NCBI RefSeq assembly: GCF_004208515.1
Contig: NZ_SGIM01000015.1
Location: 1 to 62,343 of the forward strand
DNA from: Acinetobacter halotolerans
GTDB lineage: Bacteria; Pseudomonadota; Gammaproteobacteria; Pseudomonadales; Moraxellaceae
Direction of reading: 5' to 3'
DNA: 62,343 nt
In this document: positions 1 to 8,576 of the stretch, piece after piece
Layout of the letters: every line of letters starts with the position of its first letter
Numbering within the stretch: position 1 is the first letter of the stretch
The notes under the pieces: generated by a model
Databases searched by the model: none
What the model was told of the DNA's origin: nothing
The model's input: only the letters and a program-made list of their open reading frames with translations
Program-made: the position numbers and the translations under genes

Positions 1-453
1 CCCGCCAGTAATACCACCGATGATGCCAGTGATTGGGCCAAGAGGGCCACCATCACCACCTGTAATACCGCCGATAATTCCAGTGATTGGACCTAAAGGA
101 CCACCGTCACCGCCACCTGTAATACCACCGATGATACCAGTGATCGGGCCTAGAGGGCTGCCACCGTCGCCACCTGTAATACCGCCAATGATCCCTGTGA
201 CGGTATCTAATGGACCACTATCGCCACCGCCAGTGATACCACCGAGAATGCCAGTAATTGAACCAAGAGGACCACCATCTGTATTATTAGTTAAGGTACT
301 GATCGTATCTGTTACCGTATTTGTAGATAGAATATTTGTAATTGTTGAAAGAGAAAGAGGAGCCAGAGTTGAGCCAGTGGCTGATGAGGTACTACTCTCC
401 GTTAAATTTGAGGTAATACTTTTAAGGGGTGATAAAAGACTTTTGAATAGCAT
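1..453 (-). CDS. Gly-rich repeat protein, partial (paralog of the neighbouring giant gene)
   Basis: An open frame runs from an ATG at 453 to the window edge, so the C-terminus is missing (151 codons visible). The N-terminus MLFKSLLSPLK closely matches the start of the giant gene upstream (MLFKNILSPIT). After about 60 Ser/Thr-rich residues it enters Gly-rich units of about 19 residues with the core GPITGIIGGITGG, the same type as the C-terminal repeats of the upstream gene. The visible part has no NYGIG-type repeats. No classical signal peptide is evident. The region before the ATG holds the same TATAGGTAT ribosome-binding context as its paralog. Function is unknown; a surface or matrix structural protein is an inference from composition. 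Confidence 0.8.
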   Translation of the reverse strand, partial: MLFKSLLSPLKSITSNLTESSTSSATGSTLAPLSLSTITNILSTNTVTDTISTLTNNTDGGPLGSITGILGGITGGGDSGPLDTVTGIIGGITGGDGGSPLGPITGIIGGITGGGDGGPLGPITGIIGGITGGDGGPLGPITGIIGGITGG

Positions 454-517
454 AACGATACCTATATTTTTAAAGTTGTGTTGTTTTGATTCAATTATTT
501 GATGCTTACGGTTATTT

Positions 518-533
518 TGTGACTTACGTCTCA
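518..533. promoter_or_regulatory. CRP/Vfr-like palindrome upstream of the partial repeat gene
   Basis: TGTGACTTACGTCTCA fits the CRP/Vfr half-site layout TGTGA-N6-TCACA with one mismatch. It lies 65 bp upstream of the ATG at 453. A near-identical site sits upstream of the paralogous gene. The match is seen in the sequence; the binding protein is inferred. Confidence 0.5.
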
Positions 534-568
534 TTAATCAGATTTAGTGTTGTGTTTTTCAATTAATT

Positions 569-574
569 TGTCAA
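569..574 (-). promoter_or_regulatory. Candidate -35 box of the partial repeat gene
   Basis: A perfect TTGACA on the minus strand, 36 bp further upstream than the palindrome. The paralog has TTGACA at nearly the same distance. The matching -10 is poor (AACACT after 17 bp), so the promoter may need an activator, or the box may be fortuitous. Confidence 0.35.
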
Positions 575-996
575 TGTATATTAATGATCAAATTTAATTA
601 TTAAATGAGAGTTTAAAGTCGGGTAGGTAATTGTTTTTATTTGATATATTTTATTTTTTTAGTGGCGAAAAGTCTTATGGTGAAGATGTGTTAATAATTT
701 TCCATCATGGAGTTTAGTCTATTAAATCAGTTGGTTATTAGGAAGTAGGTTGAATTGTGCAGATGCTTATTGAGGAATAAGCAGAAAGTTTATGAAATTT
801 GTTGTTGGTTTGAAAGTAAATGTTTCGTAGATTCTGGGTATATAAAAAAATAATATATATCATAATCTTAATTCATTATCTAAAAGTGTAGATGATGTGA
901 ATCCTATTTTATCTTTAATGAAAACTTATCAATTCGAATAAATTTTTATGATTGAGGTAATTAAGGATTTTTTATCTTGTTTCACGACGATGTACT

Positions 997-1032
997 ATAA
1001 AAAAACCGCTGAAATATCAGCGGTTTTTTTAT
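997..1032. terminator. Intrinsic terminator of the giant repeat gene
   Basis: The inverted repeat CCGCTGA / TCAGCGG with a 4-nt loop is flanked by seven A and seven T. The whole is symmetric and could work in both directions. It lies just after the stop of the gene ending at 1047. Confidence 0.85.
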
Positions 1033-1046
1033 AGGGAAAGCAAGCC

Positions 1047-4000
1047 TTAGAAAAGGTTGTTACTTTCAAAAAGCTGTTCAGTTAGATTTAAGCTTGGGAT
1101 ATTAAAGCTTTCAGTGAAGTTTGAGTTAAAGACACTTGCAGAGATACTTTGAGACGATGAAGAGGTTGCACCAACTACAGAGTCTAAAATGTTCTCTACA
1201 ACACTATTGCTATCGCCATTGATAGAAATGAAGCCACCTAAATTACCGCTTATACTGCCACTTATGATCTCTGTAATTGAATCAAGAGAGCTACCATCGC
1301 CACCACCGATACCACCAGTAATACCGCCAATGATGCCAGTGATTGAACCTAAAGGACCGCCGTCACCGCCGCCAATGCTACCGATAATACCTGTGATTGC
1401 GCCAAGAGGACTGCCATCACCACCTCCGATACCATCAATCATGCCACCACCAAGTAAATCCTCACCAATGACGTGTTGGATAATATCTGCAGCGGTAGAG
1501 CCATTGTTGATCAGTGTGCCGATGACACCTGTTGCATTATTTAGAGCACCACCGAAATCAGCACCTGCTAAATCAGAGATGGCTTCAAGTGTACCGTTGA
1601 CAGTATCACGAGAAGTTTCAAAAGTGAGTGTGCCAAGATTTGCGAGGTCACCGACAGGATGTTCAGCTTGAGGGAATGCCCCAATAATTGTGCCAGCGAC
1701 AGTGTCGATACCTGTATTGATGATTTCAGTTTTGAGGCTTTCAACGCCTTGAAGAATATCAATACCTGTTTGGATGACGCCCGTTACAGGATTGTTGCCT
1801 AGATCGCCACCAGCAATGCCACCAATAATACCCGTTAAGATATCGAGAGGACTGCCGTCGTCACCACCCGTAATACCACCGATAATGCCTGTGATTGCAC
1901 CTAGTGGACCACCGTCGCCACCTGTAATACCGCCGATGATGCCAGTGATTGCATCGAGAGGGCTGCCACCGTCGCCACCTGTAATACCGCCGATGATGCC
2001 AGTGATTGCATCGAGAGGGCTGCCACCGTCGCCACCAGTGATACCACCGATGATGCCAGTGATTGCATCGAGAGGGCTGCCGCCGTCACCACCTGTAATA
2101 CCGCCGATGATGCCAGTGATTGCATCGAGAGGGCTGCCGCCGTCACCACCTGTAATACCGCCGATGATGCCCGTGATTGCATCGAGAGGACTGCCGCCGT
2201 CACCACCTGTAATACCGCCGATGATGCCAGTGATTGCATCGAGAGGGCTACCACCGTCGCCCCCACCAATAATCCCAGTGATACCGCCAACAATATTGGT
2301 GATTGGGTTCAGTAAACCACCACCCGCATTAGGATCACCAATAACACCGCCAGCAATACCTGTGATTGTGCCGACAAGGCCAGTACCGCCGTTACCATCT
2401 CCAGCCACAATACCGACAATATTTGTGACTGGGCTGAGTACGTCGCCTTCACTGAGACTATTTAAATCTAATACAGAGATTGCATTGCCTGAGAAGTTAA
2501 TCGGAATGGTGATTGGTGCAACGATGCTCGCATCATCACCGTTACCATTGCCAATACCATAGTTATGCTCACCATTTCCAGCCCCAATACCGTTGAGTAG
2601 GCCACCTAATAGGCCTGCACCTGTGCCGAAGCCATTGCCAGAACCATTACTATTGTTGGTTGTGTCGTTATCTTCGACATGGTTGTTGGTTGTTGTTGAA
2701 GAGTTGTTGGTGGAGTTTGATGTGGCAGTGCCAAATACGGATACCGCATTGCCTGATAAGTTAATTGGAACAGCAACAGGCATGACGATACTGGCATCGT
2801 CGCCATTACCATTGCCTATACCGTAGTTGTGTTCGCCATTGCCCGAACCAACACCATTCAGCAAGCCACCTAGCCCAAATAAACCACCACCTGTGCCATC
2901 ACCTGTTCCATTGCCGCCACTATTACTGTTGTCGGTTGAGTCGTTGTCTTGAACGTAGTTGTTGGTTGTAGTTGATGAGTTATTGGTTGAGTTTGAGGTC
3001 GCATTACCAAAGAGTGAGAAGGCATTACCGTTAGCACTAATTGGCACTGTTATTGGTGCGACGACACTTGCATCATCCGCAATGCCATTGCCGATGCCAT
3101 AATTATGCTCACCGTTGCCAGCAGCAATACCATTGGCTATACCACCGCCCGTACCATTGCCTGATCCATCACCACCGCTATTGCTATTATTGGTGGTGTC
3201 GTTGTCTTGGAAATAGTTACTGGTTGTGGTTGATGAGTCATTGGTTGAGTTGGAGGTTGCATTGCCAAAGATTGAGAAGGCATTGCCATTCGCACTGATA
3301 GGGGTGGTAATCGGTGCGACCACAGCAGCATCATCGGCGATACCATTGCCGATACCGTAGTTGTGTTCGCCATTCCCTGCACCAATACCATTGAGTAGAC
3401 CACCCATACCATTGCCAGATGAACCACCGACACCGCCGCCACTATTGCTATTGTCAATACTGTCATTGTCTTGGAAAAAGTTTGAGGTTGTGGTTGATGA
3501 GTCATTGACTGAGTTAGAAGTCGCATCACCAAAGATCGAGAAGGCATTACCATTGGCACTGATCGGTGTGGTAATTGGTGCGACCACAGCAGCATCATTA
3601 CCTATACCATTCCCAATGCCATAGTTATGGTCGCCATTCCCTGCGGCGGCACCATTGCCCCAACCACCAATACCATTACCGCTGCCATCACCGACGAGGC
3701 CTGTACCACTATTGCTATTGTTGGTGCTGTCATTGTCTTCAAAATGATTGATTGCAGTTGTTGATGAGTCGTTGACCGAGTTTGACGTCGAGTTTCCAAA
3801 TACAGAGAATGAGTTACCGAGTGCATTGGCTGGAGCAGTGATTGGCATAACGACAGCGGCATCATCGCCATTTCCATTGCCGATACCGTAGTTTTGCTCA
3901 CCATTGCCTGAACCTACGCCATTGAGTAAGCCACCGATGCCATTACCTGATGCACCGCCTACACCTGTACCACTATTGCTATTGTCAATGCTATCGTTGT

Positions 4001-6461
4001 CTTCGATATAATTGATGGTCGTAGTCGAGCCATTATTGACTGAGTCGTTGGTCGAGTCTCCAAAGACTGCAAAGGAGTTACCTAAGCCATTGACTGGCAT
4101 AGTGATCGGCGCAACGACACTGGCATCATCGCCGTTTCCGTTACCGATACCATAATTGTGTTCGCCGTTACCTGCACTTACGCCATTCAGTAAGCCACCA
4201 CCAATACCATTGCCCGCACCACCATCAATACCAGTGCCACTGTTACTGTTGTCTGTACTGTCGTTGTCAAATACAAAATTAGAGGTGGTTGTAGAGGCGT
4301 CATTGGTCGATGCGTTATGGGTATTGCCAAACATCGAGAAATCATTGCCTAAACCATTTAATGGGGTGGTAATTGGCATCACGATACCTACGTCATCACC
4401 ATTGCCATTACCGATTCCGTAGTTTTGTTCGCCGTTGCCTGATGCTGGTCCATTGCCCCAGCCACCAATGCCATTACCCGCAGTACCTGTTCCACTATTG
4501 CTATTGTTGATGCTGTCATTGTCTTCAACAATATTGGTGGTGTTGGTAGATGCGTTATTGACTGATGTGTTGGTGGGTTGGTCGGGATCTGAATTGCCAA
4601 ACCATGAAGCATTGTTACCCATCACGTTGACTGGTGTCACGATTGGAGAGGTCCAATCTGCATCAGTACCGTTGCCATTACCAATACCATAGTTTTTGTC
4701 ACCATTGCCTGCACTGACACCATTGAGTAAACCACCTATGCCATTGCCAGTTGCGCCATCAACACCTGTACCATTGTTACTGTTGTCGGTGCTGTCATTG
4801 TCTTGGACGTGATTAAGCGTGGTGGTTGGTGCTGTATTGGTGGATGAAACACCACCTCCATCTGTGCCACCAAATGAGTTACCGAGGACATTAAATGGTG
4901 AAGTCACTGGAGCAGTGATGCCGACATCGTCGCCATTTCCGTTACCAATGCCGTAGTTTTGTTCGCCATTGCCTGATGCTGGGCCATTGCCCCAGCCGCC
5001 AATACCATTGCCAGTATTGCCATCAACCCCTGTTCCGTTGTTGCTGTTGTTGGTGGTGTCATTGTCTTGAACAATGTTCGAGGTCGTGGTCGGTGCTGTG
5101 TTAACGGAGTTTACTTCGCCGCCACCAATCCCGGCGAATGAGTTGCCAAGTACTTGAGCTGGGGTTGTCCATGGTGCAACGATGCTGGCATCATCACCGT
5201 TACCATTGCCGATACCATAGTTGTGTTCGCCATTGCCAGCAGAAACACCATTTAACAATCCACCTGTACTACCATTACCAGCCGCACCGACACCATTATT
5301 ACTATTATCGATGGTGTCGTTATCTTCAATTACGTTTGTTGTCGTGGTTGGCGCAGTGTTGACTGAATTTACATCACCACCACCAAAGCCTGCGACTGAA
5401 TTACCTAAAGCTTGAAAGGGTGCAGTAACAGGCATGGTGATATCGGCATCATCGCCGTTGCCATTACCGATCCCATAGTTTTGTTCACCGTTACCCGCAC
5501 CAATACCATTTAACCAGCCGCCGCCATTACCATTCCCCGCAGTGCCAGTCCCATTGTTATTGTTGTTGGTGGTGTCATTGTCTTGAATATGAGTTGATGA
5601 AGTGGTTGGAGCAGTATTGATTGAGTTGACATCACCACCGCCGATGCCTGCGATTGAATTACCTGCTGCCTGAACTGGGGTGGTCCATGGCGCTGTTAGA
5701 TTGACATCATCGCCGTTGCCATTACCGATCCCATAATTATGTTCACCATTGCCTGCTGCAATACCATTTAAGAAGCCACCCCCATTTCCGTTGCCTGCTG
5801 CGCCTACACCACTATTACTATTATCTGTGGTGTCGTTGTCTTCGATTACTGTCGTCGAGCTGGTTGGTGTGGTATTGATTGAGTCAACATCGCCACCACC
5901 AATGGCGGCGAAAGAGTTGCCTAATGCATCAAATGGTACGGTAACAGGTGTGGTGACATTCACATCTTCTCCATTGCCATTACCGATTCCATAGTTGTGA
6001 TCACCATTCCCTGAACCGACTCCGTTAAGAAAGCCACCGTTGCTACCATTGCCCGCCGCTATACCGATATTGCTATTGTCAGTGGTGTCATTGTCCTGAA
6101 CGTGCGTTGAGGATGTGGTTGGTGTTGTGTTGGTTGAAGTGACTGGGGGTGCTTCACCAAGCCAAGAGTATGAATTTCCTAATGAGTGAAAAGCCGTTGT
6201 GAAAGGAGAGGTGAAGTTAAGGTCACTGCCATTACCTGCACCAATACCGTAGTTTTGATCGCCATTACCAGCTGCAATTCCATTGAAAAAGCCATCATCA
6301 ATATTACTCCCACCGTTATTGTTACTTGTGGTGGTGTTATCCTCGACATGAACATTGTTGATTGTCGATACAGTGTTGACAGAAGATGATGTTCCTTGGC
6401 TATTGCTACTCGCAAGAGATAGAATGCCTGTAATGGGTGATAAAATATTTTTAAATAACAT
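1047..6461 (-). CDS. Giant Gly/Asn-rich repeat protein with chaplin-like repeat units (1804 aa)
   Basis: The N-terminus MLFKNILSPITGILS is followed by 15 long units of about 80-90 residues. Each unit has a GNGE/D-x-NYGIGNGNGDD core, a hydrophobic stretch such as APITTPISANGNAFSIFG, and an acidic Asn/Thr-rich spacer with DNDT/S and NNSNSG. Then come six identical 19-residue SPLDAITGIIGGITGG units plus degenerate ones, a less repetitive stretch of about 90 residues, more GIIGG repeats, and a Ser/Asn-rich tail ending in LF. I see no cysteine, very few lysines and no classical signal peptide. The hydrophobic stretch resembles the chaplin motif (x-AP-I-x-IP-x-N-x-x-GN-x-x-x-V), which suggests a secreted amyloid-like or adhesive surface protein; this is inference. 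The secretion route is not evident. Confidence 0.85.
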   Translation of the reverse strand: MLFKNILSPITGILSLASSNSQGTSSSVNTVSTINNVHVEDNTTTSNNNGGSNIDDGFFNGIAAGNGDQNYGIGAGNGSDLNFTSPFTTAFHSLGNSYSWLGEAPPVTSTNTTPTTSSTHVQDNDTTDNSNIGIAAGNGSNGGFLNGVGSGNGDHNYGIGNGNGEDVNVTTPVTVPFDALGNSFAAIGGGDVDSINTTPTSSTTVIEDNDTTDNSNSGVGAAGNGNGGGFLNGIAAGNGEHNYGIGNGNGDDVNLTAPWTTPVQAAGNSIAGIGGGDVNSINTAPTTSSTHIQDNDTTNNNNNGTGTAGNGNGGGWLNGIGAGNGEQNYGIGNGNGDDADITMPVTAPFQALGNSVAGFGGGDVNSVNTAPTTTTNVIEDNDTIDNSNNGVGAAGNGSTGGLLNGVSAGNGEHNYGIGNGNGDDASIVAPWTTPAQVLGNSFAGIGGGEVNSVNTAPTTTSNIVQDNDTTNNSNNGTGVDGNTGNGIGGWGNGPASGNGEQNYGIGNGNGDDVGITAPVTSPFNVLGNSFGGTDGGGVSSTNTAPTTTLNHVQDNDSTDNSNNGTGVDGATGNGIGGLLNGVSAGNGDKNYGIGNGNGTDADWTSPIVTPVNVMGNNASWFGNSDPDQPTNTSVNNASTNTTNIVEDNDSINNSNSGTGTAGNGIGGWGNGPASGNGEQNYGIGNGNGDDVGIVMPITTPLNGLGNDFSMFGNTHNASTNDASTTTSNFVFDNDSTDNSNSGTGIDGGAGNGIGGGLLNGVSAGNGEHNYGIGNGNGDDASVVAPITMPVNGLGNSFAVFGDSTNDSVNNGSTTTINYIEDNDSIDNSNSGTGVGGASGNGIGGLLNGVGSGNGEQNYGIGNGNGDDAAVVMPITAPANALGNSFSVFGNSTSNSVNDSSTTAINHFEDNDSTNNSNSGTGLVGDGSGNGIGGWGNGAAAGNGDHNYGIGNGIGNDAAVVAPITTPISANGNAFSIFGDATSNSVNDSSTTTSNFFQDNDSIDNSNSGGGVGGSSGNGMGGLLNGIGAGNGEHNYGIGNGIADDAAVVAPITTPISANGNAFSIFGNATSNSTNDSSTTTSNYFQDNDTTNNSNSGGDGSGNGTGGGIANGIAAGNGEHNYGIGNGIADDASVVAPITVPISANGNAFSLFGNATSNSTNNSSTTTNNYVQDNDSTDNSNSGGNGTGDGTGGGLFGLGGLLNGVGSGNGEHNYGIGNGNGDDASIVMPVAVPINLSGNAVSVFGTATSNSTNNSSTTTNNHVEDNDTTNNSNGSGNGFGTGAGLLGGLLNGIGAGNGEHNYGIGNGNGDDASIVAPITIPINFSGNAISVLDLNSLSEGDVLSPVTNIVGIVAGDGNGGTGLVGTITGIAGGVIGDPNAGGGLLNPITNIVGGITGIIGGGDGGSPLDAITGIIGGITGGDGGSPLDAITGIIGGITGGDGGSPLDAITGIIGGITGGDGGSPLDAITGIIGGITGGDGGSPLDAITGIIGGITGGDGGSPLDAITGIIGGITGGDGGPLGAITGIIGGITGGDDGSPLDILTGIIGGIAGGDLGNNPVTGVIQTGIDILQGVESLKTEIINTGIDTVAGTIIGAFPQAEHPVGDLANLGTLTFETSRDTVNGTLEAISDLAGADFGGALNNATGVIGTLINNGSTAADIIQHVIGEDLLGGGMIDGIGGGDGSPLGAITGIIGSIGGGDGGPLGSITGIIGGITGGIGGGDGSSLDSITEIISGSISGNLGGFISINGDSNSVVENILDSVVGATSSSSQSISASVFNSNFTESFNIPSLNLTEQLFESNNLF
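1813..2290 (-). repeat. Tandem 57-bp repeats coding SPLDAITGIIGGITGGDGG units
   Basis: The anchor GATTGCATCGAGAGG (plus strand) recurs at 1947, 2004, 2061, 2118, 2175 and 2232, exactly 57 bp apart and in frame. Diverged copies lie on both sides. Copies are nearly identical at DNA level, so copy number may change by slippage or recombination. Confidence 0.9.
2500..6310 (-). repeat. Fifteen long in-frame repeats (about 240-280 bp each)
   Basis: The NYGIG motif occurs 15 times in the translated product, each within a unit of about 80-90 residues. Units near the 3' end of the gene (plus-strand 2500-3700) are more alike than those near the 5' end, which suggests recent duplication there. Confidence 0.85.
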
Positions 6462-6512
6462 GTCGATATACCTATAATTATTGGAGTTTTGTTTTATTTA
6501 CCTTAATAATTA

Positions 6513-6528
6513 TGTGACTCCTGTCTCA
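6513..6528. promoter_or_regulatory. CRP/Vfr-like palindrome upstream of the giant repeat gene
   Basis: TGTGACTCCTGTCTCA, again TGTGA-N6-TCTCA, is 52 bp upstream of the ATG at 6461. It shares both half-sites with the copy at 518-533 while the six central bases differ, as expected for conserved binding contacts. Confidence 0.5.
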
Positions 6529-6565
6529 TAATTTATAGGTTAGTATTTCTTGGTTATTATTATTG

Positions 6566-6571
6566 TGTCAA
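6566..6571 (-). promoter_or_regulatory. Candidate -35 box of the giant repeat gene
   Basis: TTGACA on the minus strand, 38 bp upstream of the palindrome, with AATACT 18 bp downstream as a possible -10. The arrangement matches the partial paralog. If this promoter is real, the palindrome lies just downstream of the start site, where a bound regulator would repress rather than activate. Confidence 0.35.
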
Positions 6572-6945
6572 TATTGCTGTATGTGTCACGTTTTTGTGTG
6601 ATGTAAAGTTTATATAAATCAGCATTCTAGTTTTTTATGATCGAATATTTGTTAGAATTTCTACATAGATAAAATAATATAAAATGAATAGTTCATAACA
6701 ATTAAATGATAGATAGAATTAAATTCAGCCCCACTCATTTGTCTATTAAGCTGAATTTTAATGAATTTTTTTTATCTGAAGCTCATGTTTAAAAATATGT
6801 CACAACGCAAAAGATATGAATGGCGTACAAAAGCTTTACATAAAATTAACATAGCGCAATGGTCACTCAACAGAAAAAAACACTTTTAAAAAAATAGAAG
6901 CTGCTGAATCTATAGCCAAACGATAGCGAAGTGGTGAAAAAGCCC

Positions 6946-6973
6946 TTATCAATTGGGAAAAAATGCGTATAAT
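6946..6973 (+). promoter_or_regulatory. Promoter of tRNA-Arg
   Basis: A perfect TATAAT at 6968-6973 has TTATCA 16 bp upstream. A C-rich discriminator (GCCC) follows, typical of stringently controlled stable-RNA promoters. The tRNA begins 17 bp after the -10. Confidence 0.75.
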
Positions 6974-6989
6974 GCCCAACATCAAATAT

Positions 6990-7066
6990 GCGCTCATAGC
7001 TCAGCTGGATAGAGCACTTGGCTACGAACTAAGGGGTCGGGAGTTCGAATCTCTCTGAGCGCACCA
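6990..7066 (+). tRNA. tRNA-Arg (anticodon ACG)
   Basis: A 77-nt cloverleaf. The acceptor stem GCGCTCA pairs perfectly with TGAGCGC, followed by discriminator A and encoded CCA. The D arm reads AGCTCAGCTGGATAGAGC and the T arm contains GTTCGAATC. The anticodon loop is CTACGAA, giving ACG (A34 is normally edited to inosine). A terminator follows at once. Confidence 0.97.
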
Positions 7067-7080
7067 ATTTGATCAATAGA

Positions 7081-7106
7081 AAAAACCGCTTAATCGCGGT
7101 TTTTTT
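7081..7106 (+). terminator. Terminator of tRNA-Arg
   Basis: AAAAACCGC and GCGGTTTTTTT surround a 6-nt loop, 14 bp after the tRNA 3' end. The symmetric A and T runs could also stop the convergent gene ending at 7133. Confidence 0.8.
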
Positions 7107-7132
7107 GTGCCTATTTTTTATGTGAATAGCCC

Positions 7133-8428
7133 CTACATCTTAGTTTTTATTTTCTGCATAAACACGGTATTGCCTCCTACTGCTGGCAACGTGTCATGAT
7201 AAGGGAGACTGCGCATTGCTCTCAATAAAAAAGGGGCTTTTTCATCGATCTTCATGGCAGTGGTCATTTTCAACAAAGAACCTTGATTGCTTGCATTTAA
7301 ATGCATTTGTCCTTTGATATAGCGTAAATCCCCACCATTCGCATGAAAATTATTTTCCGTGCTTTGCGGGTAGTAAAAATGCAATTTAAAGGCAAATGGA
7401 ATATTAATCACACCTAGACCAATATTCACTTGAACATCTGCATCTTGACGTTGGTTTTGGATGGTGGTTGTGCTGACTTTTTTGATTTGGCGTGGAAATA
7501 ATTCTTTATAAGCAATAGGATGAAGCCACTTTTGTAGTTGTTGAGGGGACTGTTTATAAAATTGGTAGGTCGTGGTAAATCGCATGGACTCTCGCCCATG
7601 GGTATACGCTAATGTGGTCGGTGCGTGCAGAAAACTAACTGGCTGTTGAGCCGCTTGACTCAGTTGAGTTACTTTTGTCAGTTGCGACGTTGTGAGCTGA
7701 GGGTTTGGGATTTGCCCCGCCGCAAGTGGTGTGCTATTTGATCCAATAAAACGATTTCTCAATGCTTCCAAAATAAATGCACTACCGCTGCTTGGAATAC
7801 CAAGCTTGGCATCTGGTATCGCATTCAAAATTTTTTTAACTAAAAAACCTTGTGGTTGATTTAAGTCGCTCCATTGAGTCAGAGCAATTAAGGTTCTATT
7901 TTCATCCAATGCAAACCATTCAAATCTACCAACACCATAAGGAATTGGCGCATCAATCACCAAGGTTGAAATACTATTGGCTGCTAGCTGATGTTGCATG
8001 GTGACATCTTCATTAAAGTTCAGTACCGGTATGGGCGTGGGGATCGACACGCGATATTTCATTTGGGTGATATTGCCTGAATGCACCAATGTTTTTGCAG
8101 ATTTGAGGGTCGGAAAAAGACCTACATACTGGTTAAAATCAGTGAGCGTCTTGGCGACTTGTTGTGCGTTAGCAGGAACAATAATTGCAGCTGAAGTAAA
8201 GTTTGCTGTTGGCTGTGGATTACTTTTTAAGGTTGGAATCGATGTTTTTACGGGTGGATGTCCATATATAAAAATATGGTCTTGTGTGTAGCTTGCCAAT
8301 ATTTGTGGTTTATTTTGAAAGGGTTGCAAAGCACTAGGGATATTATCCGTCCATGTAACAAGCTGTGCAAAACTATGTTGTGTCAGGCAACATAGAAAAA
8401 TGGTAAACAGAGCAATTAAACGAGACAT
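7133..8428 (-). CDS. Exported protein with two START/SRPBCC-like halves
   Basis: 431 residues beginning with a Sec signal peptide (MSRLIALFTIFLCC...HSFA, cleaved near residue 22). Residues about 70-215 resemble a polyketide cyclase/START-like fold (an AAIIVPANAQQVAKTLTDF segment, then alternating strands); about 260-400 looks like a second, weaker copy. Such domains bind hydrophobic ligands, so a periplasmic lipid or ligand carrier is plausible, but no substrate can be named. A GTG lies one codon upstream, but the AAGGA box is five bases from the ATG at 8428, so that start is chosen. It is a single gene converging on the tRNA terminator. Confidence 0.75.
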   Translation of the reverse strand: MSRLIALFTIFLCCLTQHSFAQLVTWTDNIPSALQPFQNKPQILASYTQDHIFIYGHPPVKTSIPTLKSNPQPTANFTSAAIIVPANAQQVAKTLTDFNQYVGLFPTLKSAKTLVHSGNITQMKYRVSIPTPIPVLNFNEDVTMQHQLAANSISTLVIDAPIPYGVGRFEWFALDENRTLIALTQWSDLNQPQGFLVKKILNAIPDAKLGIPSSGSAFILEALRNRFIGSNSTPLAAGQIPNPQLTTSQLTKVTQLSQAAQQPVSFLHAPTTLAYTHGRESMRFTTTYQFYKQSPQQLQKWLHPIAYKELFPRQIKKVSTTTIQNQRQDADVQVNIGLGVINIPFAFKLHFYYPQSTENNFHANGGDLRYIKGQMHLNASNQGSLLKMTTAMKIDEKAPFLLRAMRSLPYHDTLPAVGGNTVFMQKIKTKM

Positions 8429-8576
8429 CACATTCCTTTGATTTTTATAGGTGATCTGAACTGGTCAATTTATAACTTTTTTGTGTATGGACAAAAGCTC
8501 TATTATGTAAAACGACATGAATTGCAACAAACTGGTGTAGTATCTATGTCTGTCTATAATCAACCTATTGAACGCT

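Larger units (their letters stand above)
454..1046. other. 593-bp AT-rich intergenic region between the two repeat-protein genes
   Basis: It holds the regulatory region of the downstream gene (palindrome 518-533, TTGACA 569-574) and the terminator of the upstream gene (997-1032). Positions about 600-990 are very AT-rich, and I see no convincing open frame or RNA gene in them. Confidence 0.6.
6462..6989. other. 528-bp AT-rich intergenic region before tRNA-Arg
   Basis: The left part is the upstream region of the giant repeat gene and the right end is the tRNA promoter. Between them is a 9-bp inverted repeat, AAATTCAGC (6721-6729) and GCTGAATTT (6750-6758), followed by a run of T. No convincing gene is seen. 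Confidence 0.55.

Noticed and set aside
1813..2290. CRISPR-like array of regular repeats
   Set aside because: The repeats are contiguous with no unique spacers, keep one open frame and are 57 bp, a coding period of 19 residues.
20..2562. Plus-strand Pro-rich open frames opposite the Gly-rich repeats
   Set aside because: They mirror the GC-rich repeat codons of the minus-strand genes (Gly codons read backwards give Pro), have no ribosome-binding sites and shift with repeat copy number.
6721..6774. Terminator or small RNA end at the AAATTCAGC/GCTGAATTT inverted repeat
   Set aside because: The stem is AT-rich with a 20-nt loop, and no gene ends nearby on the plus strand. It may be chance in AT-rich DNA.
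6990..7066. tRNA-Arg as an integration site for the adjacent repeat-protein genes
   Set aside because: No integrase, no duplicated tRNA 3' end and no phage or plasmid genes are visible in the window.
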